Positions 23,582-35,500 of a DNA stretch of 64,000 bases are shown in pieces. This DNA comes from Eumeta japonica. Lineage: Eukaryota; Arthropoda; Insecta; Lepidoptera; Psychidae. The stretch covers positions 62,001-126,000 of the forward strand of contig BGZK01001567.1 of the NCBI GenBank assembly GCA_005406025.1, read 5' to 3'. Under the pieces are notes generated by a model. It was not told where the DNA came from. It worked only from the letters and a program-made list of their open reading frames with translations, and did not search any database. The position numbers and the translations under genes are program-made. Numbering within the stretch: the stretch's first letter is position 1; each line of letters begins with the position of its first letter.

Positions 23582-26500
23582 ATGGTTGAAGTCAGTAAGC
23601 ATTTGTTTGAAGAAACATGCAAGAACGTGGATTGTTATGTCATGATGCACCCGTGGCACACCAGTTGCTTGAAAGCTGGAATAATTTCCTACATAAATGC
23701 TTTCATCGGGAGTTGCAAATTTTATTCTGTCGTTTACGTTGTGAGTCTATAAATTTTTAATATTATCTATTGTTATATTCAATTAGGATTCATTGGAATT
23801 TTTGGGACACCTATCTACCAAAAGACGCTAATTGTTGTTCTACCACATTAAATGGATTTCTACAAATATTTATTTCGGGCAATCGAGTTAAACATAAGCA
23901 CTTGCTACAAACTGTGACGTGTTTCATCTGCACTACATTTCAATATTATCGGCTCAATTAAATACTTCACAAAGTATTTAATTGTGTCAGCCTCGTTAAG
24001 TAGATATAAATTAAGCAGATTTAGTGATATATTTAGAAAGATCTTACAATAAAACCAAAATAGCTTATTCTAAGATACTTTTTGCAACATTCATGACAAA
24101 AGACAAGGGAGCCCGTTTCTCAATACAAAAAGCAAGCTAGAAGAGACGAATGAATTACGATCTAAACATCTGGCTATGGATACCAAGAATTACAAAAAAT
24201 GGCTTAGCACCCCATGTCGTTGTATGATGTTAAGTTATTGACGTTTCTCTAAATGTTAATTGGCTCTTAATTCGTTGAGTTGGAAAAATTGACCTTAAGA
24301 TTTTACTTTCCATTTTAAATCATCAAAGCTGTAATTTTATTTGGACTGTATAAATTATTAGTCTTTGATACAATTCGGTTTTGAGTGATACAAATTATTG
24401 TTAACTATAATATAGGTGAACACATAATAATTTCATTTAAGTAATTAACATTAATATGGTTTTTTGTTTCGTTTTGTTAAAATGATATTCCACTACTAAT
24501 ATATTATTTTAATTAAATAACTCATGGTTTTATTAAGCTTTGTAAGTTTGTTCTAATCGATGATGAATAAACAAGCTTTTGAACATTCTAATAGATGTTA
24601 GGTGTACAAATAATAGTTTTGACAATAGTCAAAACTGTTATTTATTTATATTTACGATAGCTCTAACCCAAATAAGAAATTATTTAAGTGCATACAAACT
24701 GTTAATAAATAATTACAGGTTCAAATTTTGATGAGAGGCAAAAAAATGTTCTCCAAAAAGGAGTGGATGAAGATGGGCGAATACTACGTGCGCTCCGGCC
24801 TGTTGGGGGCCCTGATTTGTGGCAGCGCGTGCTCCCTGGGCTGTGCTTTGAGGTAAGGTACGTGACGTCCGCAACCGATATGGCACAAACGCTGTACGCT
24901 CGTTCATTGTGAAAATAAAATTTTAATACAATAACACTGAAAAATATGAAAAATAACATTTGATAGCTTTTGCTCATAAAGTTTAAAATCGTTTGTCTTG
25001 TGTCAGTGGGTACTGGGTTAGGATCCTGTCCACATGCAAATCGACCGATGACTTTATTTTTCACTTATGTCAAATTTAACAACACTCTGCTTGCCTTGGA
25101 AATTTATTAAGCTGCCGATTTCAGATATTGTCACTAATAATCACTAAATTAACAATAACGATTTATTAAAATGCATATCTTTGGTAGTAGATTGCGTTTT
25201 AGTTTGTGTGGATTATCATTCGTTTGTTTAGTGCGTTATGGTTTTTAAAATTGTACGTCGGCATTAAAATAAATTTAAGTCGAGATAAAATTTGCGTCAT
25301 AACTTTTGCGATTTTCTCTGTTAACAAGAAAGATGCTAGAGACTTCAATTGGCATTTGGTGATAAAGTATCATCTCGTTTTATAATTTCTGGTTACTGAA
25401 CCAGGAATTAAGCAAGTGGAATTCAGACGTGGATACGATCACCTCTTTAACTAATGTTATGGTCGATCGGCGACTGGTGAGTAAGGGTAATATTATAACT
25501 GTAAACTGATGAAAAAATTGCTGATTAGGAAATTCATGCTCTATAAGGTATTGGTACAAGAGATTGCAAAAAAGTTTGCACATATGAAGGTTCGCTAGCT
25601 TTGTGCTCTACGGTTAGTGAATGATTCCAAAATACCATTAAAGTCGTCCGTCCCTAAAAAAAGTTGGGCCAACTGTTTTAACGATGGCTCCAAATATGCA
25701 GAAGAGTGTAAGTAGGTGGGGGCATGTGCTTTGAAAGACAACACATCTTAACATATCTTGTGATGACGTTATTGAGAATCCAGAAATGTTCAGTATTAAT
25801 TGCCAATTTAGTAGGTATTTATTATTGCTGCATATTTATATAAACTAGTGACATTTATATCTATTATAGTAGATGCATGATTTTCCAAAATCAATTGAAA
25901 ACTAACTAAATTGAATAATGAAGATTTAAACATAACTAAGGAATTATATAATTCTTTGCGTCGTAAATTGATAATGTACTTGCTGTTTTTTTAAGCAAAT
26001 AAATTCACTTATTATTGCTTATTTCAGAGCACTTTTGGGGGGAAAATTTGGATACTACTCTTACATAATGATCCCAAATACTCTGAACGGAGTTTTCATT
26101 TACCTAGAGCCGCCCTCGCGACGAGGATTGGTAATCAACCTTTTTTGTAATCTGGTGAGTCCTTTTTATACTGCAATTTACACAAATAAATAAAAGTATA
26201 GTGTCTATATTGCTTTGGGATTTATGAAAATAATTATGGTATATAGTTATAAAAAAAAACTTGTAATTCATACCTACAGTTTAACATATATATACACACA
26301 ATATATATATTTGTATATATATATGTTAAAGTATATACTCACACACACATACATACATACATATAAATCTGTGCGACTAAAAACAAAATAGAAGGAATCC
26401 TAAAAAAGTGCCATAGCGATAATTATCCCAGTTCATTGTACGAGTGCCAAAAACGATCAAAAATTGATAGGCTCTCTCTATGATATCGCTCCGAGGTGTT

Positions 26501-29500
26501 TAAGTAAGTTCAGTTGTTTGCAAAATTAATAATTCATTAGAGTAGTTAGAGTGAATTTGCATTCAAGCATTAATAACTGTCAATTTTTTGTCTGTCTGTC
26601 CTATTGTCTAGAAGTTACTTTAGAGGATGCTTCGAGTCAAGTGAATAATTTATGATAAAATAAACAGCGGTTACAGAGAGTTTTTCTGTTTTCTATAGGA
26701 TCTAAAGATAAATGTAAATAAGCTTTAAGAAAAAGCAGAGTATTGTTTTAAATATTATTGTTTTCACGACTCGTTACATCTCGTCAGACGTCAAACTTTT
26801 GTGTGGCGTCAAAACGCATTGTTGAATTTTATTTTTTATGTACTATTTGATAGGACATTTAATTCCACCAGATGGGTGGTAGACCGCTTTGTGATTTTTG
26901 CAGATAAGCAAATGCAGCAATCAATTAATGTGGCAACTTTGACATCAGTTTATTTTAAATGCTTCTATAGCACAATGTAACGTAATAAACGTACTTGAAT
27001 TTGAATTGTACCTAATCATCTATTTCGTGATATATTATTATTACTCATCGGAACTATGTATTTACAGGTTTCACTAAATAGAATAAAAATAAATAGTCAC
27101 ATTAAAGCTACTTTATTAAAGTCAGTTACAAAACTATTTTTTATTATTAAGCAATTGTGTCTACTCCAAATCAAATATTATCTTTAGGTATTTAAATATA
27201 CATTATCCACATCAAGTATAACGAAGATGAGACAATAAAAAATAAACGTATTGGTACATATTTGAAATCAGAATTCTGAATTTATTTTCGTGCATACATC
27301 ACTTATTGTATGCCTTTCAATTCCAATGCAATAATAAACATTATCTTAATGTATAGAGTATTAATATCAAAAATAGTATTCTGAAAGTATTATACGAAAT
27401 GTAACCACATTAAATTTATTTAATTGTACAATTTTGTTAAGGTGATCGAGTACTGGATTAGGACTTTGCAAAGGGCAGGTTACCTGACAATGACTACCTC
27501 AAAGCAAACACTGCTTTTCATGTTGGGTAGCGCTGCACTCTTCTACCTTATGAGACTAGAAGGAGACAGAAAGAAAAGGACTCCATTTTTCTGGTGATGA
27601 AATTTCATTCACAATCATATTGAAAGAGACAATATGTGTAAACAAAAAATATTATTTATTTTAACTCTCAAGGTTAAAGTTAATTCCATTATATTTTTCA
27701 TAATCAGATCTACATAATAGAAGAAAACTAAACACATCTGAAATTAATCTGGTTTATATAAATACATATGAACTGGAGTTTACAAATTAAACTTTTACTT
27801 TACAGGTTTTTCACGCCTGAACGAGTTAGGCGGAAAGGCGATGATTCCGAAAACGTATGCCCGCACGACGGACCGTGCTGGTCGCATGTGTTGAAGGTAT
27901 TTATACGATTTATAGGTACTTAGTACTTATACGTAAGTAAAAAAAACTAAATTACCCGTTCATCCACTCATCGCGAGGTACTACAACACGAAGTTGTACG
28001 TCCACATAACGGAGGTCACATAGTGTTGTTCTTTTTTCCATTTTCATTTATTTTTGTCACAACATCCGCGACAGCTCTTTTATTATTTTCTCAGATCATC
28101 ATTGTCATTCAATCTTTAATTCCATTTTTCAGTTTTTAAATAACCAAAAGTTTTTGTTTTATTTATCTTTTTCAATAGTATTGTAACATTTTCATCTTTT
28201 TCTTTTCTTTTTAGTTTTCTTTTCCTAATTTTTCCTTTTTATGCTTATTTTCTTTATTTTCTCTATTTAATTTATTTTTGTTACATTTTTTGTCATATAC
28301 ATTACTTAATCTAGTTATCTATTTATATTTCTATATTAAACCTTATTTTAAATATATTATCATGAAATACAATAATTTTGTTATTTTCATACATTTTACG
28401 TAATGCCCTACTTGGTTGCCATGGCGGAAAAGGATGCTGGGTAGCTTTCATTGAAACAGCTAGTAACTGTATGAATTGCGTGTAATATTGTTAATAGATT
28501 TATCCTTACATATTATCCCGTGAACAATAGATTCATAAAATCCACCAATCGAAAATCCATAATTTTAAGAAATCGAAACGATCGTTTTTTTATTGTTTTG
28601 ATTGTGTTCAATTGTTTTCGCGCCGGCAGCCAACGCCAGGCGCATCGCAAGGCGCATACGCACGTCATAGTTTAAGTATCCCCGCTGTCGTTATGCTTCG
28701 TTATACGGCCGGCAATAGGGATGTGGAAATAGATAAAATATATCGATATATATCGTATCGTTACTTAACAAATGTATCAATGTATATTTTCAAAAAATAT
28801 CGATGTTCCGATATATCGATATTTTTTTGCTCAAGAGAAGGTTACCTATATATTAAGCACTGTTAAAAATTAAACAACAAAAGATGAAAATACATATCTG
28901 ACATATTTACTATTTTTTTTATTCAAAAATCGTACATTTATACAGGTTGTAACTAAAGGTTCGAATAATGATTTGGAGGGGGCTCATTGTACCCATCAAT
29001 ACGAACAACTTTTACTATGGGGATACATTTGAAATCTCTAAAAAAAATCAGTCGTTTCATACATTTTAGACGAGTAGCCCAGCACTTTTGTATGAAACAG
29101 TTGATTTTTTTTTCGCGATTTCAAATGTGTCCTCATAGTAAAAGTTGTTCGTATTCATGAGTACAATCACTCCCTAAAATATTATTCGAACCCTTTGTAA
29201 CATCCTGTATTGACTTAAAATTAACTATCACTGAAACCAGTATTTGTGTTATATAGACGTCAGCAGCACTCTTTCTTTAATATGCTCACCTGTCAATCTG
29301 CTCCTATTATCCGGCACTGTTAAATTAACAACCAAAGCGACTCTTTCGGATGATACCGAGGAAGCTTGACAGATTAAATATTCCAGAACGATTTCCGAAA
29401 GAATCAGCGTGAAATGTCGGCAATTCACCCAAAACTTTATTGGATCTGACTTCCTCTCAAGAAGTGGTTGGTCCAGATACTGCTTAAGGTCATGGACAGA

Positions 29501-32500
29501 TCCAGAGCTTGGGACCTCTTGCATAGCTGTACTCGGATTTAAAAGTTTTTCATGTCTGCACCAGATAGATGACTCATTTGCTTATTCTGATGCTGCTGGG
29601 TGAAACTTTACATGTGGAAAACGTTGTCCTCTACGCCTATACTCTGAGCGTAATATCGTTGCTTTTGATATAGCATTTGACACGACAATTGGAAAATGAA
29701 AGTGGATACGCTTGAACCGAGAGTCCAAAATTGTATAATTATAGAGATTACTACGCATATCCGTGTCATCATAGTTGGTTTTTCAGGTTGGCTCCACTGC
29801 ACAGACTACAGACGGGTCATAGACTATAGATAAATTTTTATTTGTCATCGAGGCGAAAAAATATTTATATATCGTTTTCGATATCCGAAAATAAATATCG
29901 AAAATCAATATATCGAAAAAACGAAAATCGACGATATATATCGATTATATTCCGAAAAAATATCAATATTTTGATCCCGATTCGATTTTTTATCCAACCC
30001 TAGCCGACGGGCGTCACGGCGGGCGGTTGCGTCTTGACATCGGAGCGGCACGCAAAGAATGCTGTGGCGAGGCGATGACGTGTGCGTTGCGGCGTTCGAT
30101 CGTATTGCTCGCAATTTCCACGGACATGCCGTAGTTTTTTTCAGAACTGTCTTCAATGTTTCGCACATATGTTGTAGGTCGCCACAGCTGCCTTATTTAC
30201 AAATACAGTTTTTTACAATTTTTATCAGCCTTCATTTCATCATACATTGTTCTTTCCAACTGAGTTATAAATATATAAACCTGCCATGCTATGTAGGGCA
30301 GCACTGTCTCATTTAGGCACTGGCCACAACGTGTTAACCGTATATCATTATCACACTAGTTACATTAAAAATAGACATGTCATCTTATTACTTAACATGA
30401 AAAATTGCTCAGCGATGGCAAACGGGCAAATAAACATGAGAGCATCACGATCCTTAGATAGACAGCACTGGTTATCGCCGCTCATGGATGTCGGCAACCC
30501 CTAGAAGTCATCATTTGCCGACCTCTTTGAAAGGAATGTGACATCTACAGAAGGAGGAAGTGATCTGATGAAAGGGAAAATAGATTATCCGCAGAGAGTG
30601 GATTTATGTGGACAATGAAAATCTCACTCACTAGACGAAATGCAACAGCGAAAGTTGGTACTCCACGTCTCTATTCTACGAGGGTTTAGTATCTTGCCAG
30701 TCGAGCCGGCCAATTTTCGTGGTGAAGCCGAGTTGGCTACAGTTGGGCTCTACCACATGTTTCACACTTGCATTTAAGCACTTATGTTCCTCAATAGTAT
30801 GTTGCAAATTCCACAATAAAGAGTGTTACTCAGTAATTTAGGCTGCTCGAATTCCCATCATTTCTTGTGGCCTGTTTGCTAATAAAAAAAACCAAGAGCT
30901 TGCCGAATCCATTTGTAGTTTGTGTAATTAATTTATTTGTTCACTTGATTTACTTTTTCCACTTATCAGGCTTATATCTTAATTTGATTTCTATAATCAT
31001 AGTCATATTGAAAAGAGCATCAGTCAACACTCTGAATATCAAAATATTAGTATGATGAATGATGCTATTTTGTGAAGAAAACTGATGGAGAGGAGTTCGA
31101 GGTCAAACACAGATTAGATTAGATTTGAAGACAGAGACCATGGACGGCCATGTACGGCGAAAGTTTCATAAATTTATGTTACAGGGATTCCTGAAACTGT
31201 TCGGCGCAGGTTTCGCGATCACCTTCGCCAGAACAGTGCTCCCGAACATCCGCAGCCCGGCGAGGGCGCTGGCGTCGCTGCGCCCGAGGCACTTGCGCAT
31301 GGCCATGTTTTTCGGCAGTTATATCAGTATTTACCGAGTACGATTTAATTTCATGATTCCTAACAAGTCGTATTGAAAATTTTATACCATTTTAAAATAT
31401 TTATTGTTATGTAGATGTTGTGAAGCAAGTGTATGATAATGTAAGTAATGACCTGCATGTTCATTATGTAACAGGCGTGGTATAGGACACTACGGCGATC
31501 AGTCATACAACTGAAATGATGATTGTTTTTGCTTAAATAGTGGATTATATATTTGCGCAATTGCATAAAACTGATAATTATAGATTATCAGTATATTTGA
31601 TGTTATTAAAAACAGAGAAATATTGTTGGTAACAAGCATTTTATCAAAAAATGTAAGTCTGTTATTGAAATAAAGATCACCAGAAAGTGAGTGTTCACTG
31701 CTGCCCATACGAACTCACGACGCCAGAATAGGATATAAGATGAAAGGGCGACTGATTTGATAAAGGAGGGAGTAGATTATATGTTAAACATATAAAACGT
31801 GCGATATCAAACACTAACATAGTTTATTTGGCGTGAGGGTGATTACTTTCGACGATGGATTTGCATGCTGTACAGGAAGCATCACGAGCTATTGGTACAT
31901 ACATACACTACTTATACAATATATTCCGCAACCAGTCGATTTTACGCAAATGTTTATACGCAGACGGGTCGCATACCTGCCTCTTTAAAGATTAACTTGA
32001 CGGTACTGAGCAGTCTGGTCATTCCACACATCAGTATTCGTACAATCTTGAGCTATATAACTATCGTCACCAGTGCGGTGAGAATATCAGCGACGCACAA
32101 AGCGAATAGATTCAAATCGATTTGACATTCGAACCTGGTAGCTTCTAGTTTGAAGTAGGGCTTCCAATCCCGCAATACCGAGATCTCGGTATTCCAGGAT
32201 CCCGCATCATTTTTTAGTCCCGCTGCTGCGGGATTGCGTGTGCGGGATCCCGCTCGATTTGCGGGACTGTAAAGAAACATGCGCACGACCGCGAACGGTC
32301 GGCTACTGACTGCTAGCGCGGCACGGCTCGGCGTGTCGCTGCCGTACGTCTCAATGCGGGCGAGTGTCATTTGTCTATGCTTCTTACAACTGCAAACATA
32401 TATTCTCTTTCATTTGACGGCGCGAAAAATTGATAAATACTTAAATTATTACTTTTCAGTATATTATTAAAGTGTATTGGTGCAGTTATACTATAATTAA

Positions 32501-35500
32501 AATTAAAATGTCCAGTATAGTGAAATATAGTTCTTTTGCGAGTAATTCGTTTGTTTGGGAACATTTTCTTAAATCTGAAGATGGATTATCTGCAAAATGT
32601 AAACGTTGCAAGACTGTTATCAAAACCACTGCTAGGTCCACGAAAGGATTACACGTGCATTTAAAAGCCAAGCATCAAATAGAGGACTTAAACAAAAGTA
32701 CCCGAAAATGCTGTATCGTCATCAAGTGTGAGTACAAACTTGTCCATGTTATCTCCAGAATTACCGTCGCCTTCAAAGAGGACGAAAATTACCCATCATT
32801 TTCCAATCCAAAACAGTGAAAATTCAATGGAAGAAAGGGTTGCACGTATGACTGCAAAGGACGGATTACCTTTGAGTGTTTTCGTCACCTCAGAAGATTT
32901 ACAAGAATTGTTTAAAGCTAAAGGCTTCCTTCTGCTACGATCGTCAACAACTATTCGAATGATGGTTATGAATTACGGTATGACTCTTCGTATGAAAGTT
33001 GTCAATGAATTGTTGCAATTGAAAGAAACTGGCCACCGTTTCTCGCTTACTTTTGACGAGTGGACATCTTCAAGTAACAGGCGGTATCTAAACATCAACG
33101 CACATACCTACGCAAATGATCGTGCTTTGTTTGGGAATTTAGGACTTACTCGTATTTTTGGAAGTATGCCAGCAACCGTTTGCTGAGACTTTAAGAAAGA
33201 AATTAAAGAAATTTGAAATTGACTTAGATGAAGATATTGTAGCAATTACCACTGATGGAGCGTCAGTTATGGTTAAAACCGGTAGTTTGGTCCCTGCATT
33301 TCAACAACTGTGTTACGCTCATAGTTTGCAACTAGGAATATTAGACGTACTTTATAAAAAAAATGAGTCTATTCGACAAGAACCAATTGATGATGATATA
33401 CTTGACAATTCTGAGGCTGAATCAAATGACAACGACGGCAGGCCAAATATAAGTGAAAATAGTGGATTTACGGTTGAAGTTGTGTCTTTGCAACAGAAGG
33501 AGAATTAATACCTGATTTTAAAGATATTATCAATAAGGTTCGAAAAATTGTACGTATGTTTAAATGTTCACCCACTAAAATGACGTGCTTCAAAAATACG
33601 TCAAGAACGAATTTGACGGAAAATTGAGTAAGATGGAGATTGTAAGACAAGATGGAGTAGTTTAGCTGTCAACATTTCCAATTGAATGATAAAAATATGA
33701 AAGAAACTAAATAATTATTTATCATTCAGCTGAAACTGTTTTTCTATAGTAAATTTGATTGTATATATTTGATCTCAGTAATTGAAGTGTAATTTGATTG
33801 ATTTCATTTAACGTTAATTAAAGTGAAATTACTTTGATTTAATTTGATTAATTTATTGTTTTATTTGCCTCACATAATATTTTTCATAATTATATGCGGG
33901 ATCCCGCCAATACCGGGATCCCGGGGGATTTGAATTCCAACTCCCGCCAATACCGGGATCGAGCATGGGGTGCGGGATTGGAAGCCCTAGTTTGAAGTCA
34001 GTGCTATGGGCTACTTGGCCACCGACGGTTTCAAAGTAATCGTATAAATAAAATTAGTTGTTATCTAGTTGCCCAACAAAACTTGTCGTCGAAATTCAAC
34101 CACAATTCATCTAATTAAATTCGAACGTTCTTTTATCGAAGAGAAATCCGTATAATGCAATATGTATAATGCAATATGTATATGTATATAGCAAATAATA
34201 ATTTTAAATCTTTTTCACATTTGTCGCAAATGTGTACAATTACATAATTAGCGTGTGTTGTTTGTCTTAGGTCTTCGCAATATTTATAAAATTTAAAAAT
34301 CAATGTTAGGAACAGTTGGAAAAAGAACACATGCTAATGACGTATTTGTTTGCGCTTACAACTAATGTAGAACGCTAAAGTAAAAATGTTATGTAAACCA
34401 TACAATAAATTACAAATGATAAAAAGTACATTATGTATCTTATAATAATTGTAGATTGTAGTCGTAAGAACGTGACGTATGACGAAACTTTTTAATAAAC
34501 GTTTCGACTCTACGTCGGAGGTGGAAAAGAATATTTCCAATTTTTTTATTGATAACTCTAAAACTCGTCAATAGCTTCTAAAAAAATAAAAAGAAAACCT
34601 ATTGATAAACTGTGGAGATTTATGCTCTTTTATTTTATTTTAAATGCAATTATACAATAAATATGCTCATTACCTAATAAGTCATTTTGAACAGATGCCG
34701 GATTTGTGAAAAATTTATATTGAATTTCGTTAGCATCAATACCGATAAAACTATACACGACTTTCTCGTTTATATTAAAAAAGTGTTATTCCAAACATCC
34801 TTCCAACTTAATAAAATTTTGCTTTTCCAATTTTAGTGGGATGTAGAAAAAATGGTTCCGCCACTCGCCATTACACACCGTCTTTAATCATTGCACCTCT
34901 TGTTACTGGACGGCTAACGGTGTTGCGAATTAAGTTGACTTGTACTATTTAAAAATGCTACATTGCTATTTCCTAGGACATGTGCCGTAGTACATAAAGC
35001 CTTTTACAGAAAAGCACTTGCTCTGTTGGCAGACCGTGGTGTGCTTGCTTTGTCGGCGGCAGGGGGTTGACTCTCCGCTGCACGCTCTGCCTGCGGGGTA
35101 CCTAGCCGGTCTGTCGTTATACTTTAGCCCAAGTTTAGGGATTTCTATCGCCGCGGTGACAGGAGCGTTTAAGGTAAGAGCTACTTACTTTAGTCGTATG
35201 TAAATAAGAGATCTTTTACGATAATAAACTATATGGTATGTATAAAAAACCTTTTTCCTTATGAATTGGCAATATTCGAAATTTTGGCAGATTAATGATA
35301 TTTGACCTCTGTGTGTTATAGCTTTTATCGACGATCCTGTACGAGAAGAAAATGATAACAGAGAGGATACCCTTGCCAGAGATAACCTTCTGCATTTGCC
35401 AAGGGATACTGTGCCACGCGAGGTTTATGCACCCAGATGTGTGCCCCAAGTATATATTCAATCTCATATCGACCGTTAGCAACGGATGGTGTGTATTTTA

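Larger units (their letters stand above)
28716..30002 (-). mobile_element. hAT transposon 2, with TATCGATA-rich ends, in intron 5 of TMEM135-B
   Basis: The left end reads TAGGGATGTGGAAAT and the right end, in reverse complement, TAGGGTTGGATAAAAAATCG. Both are followed by dense ATATCGATA-type subterminal motifs (28730-28830 and 29865-29960), as in many insect hAT elements. The flanking 8-mers GCCGGCAA and GCCGACGG agree at only five positions, so the boundary is approximate. The - strand interior keeps a hAT dimerisation domain. A MITE is nested at 28941-29209. Confidence 0.7.

Noticed and set aside
24702..25064. A 120-aa ORF on the - strand
   Set aside because: It is antisense to TMEM135-B exon 2, whose sense frame matches the family and has correct splice sites.
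28612..28866. An 84-aa ORF with GC-rich start
   Set aside because: It runs into the TATCGATA-rich hAT end; no domain and no splice context.
31865..32125. A conserved ORF shared with 18-260
   Set aside because: The similarity is nucleotide-level homology of duplicated intron 6. The two frames diverge by indels and neither has splice or start context.
35018..35203. A separate ORF at 35018-35203
   Set aside because: This is exon 7 of copy B read from an internal non-ATG codon through its donor site.
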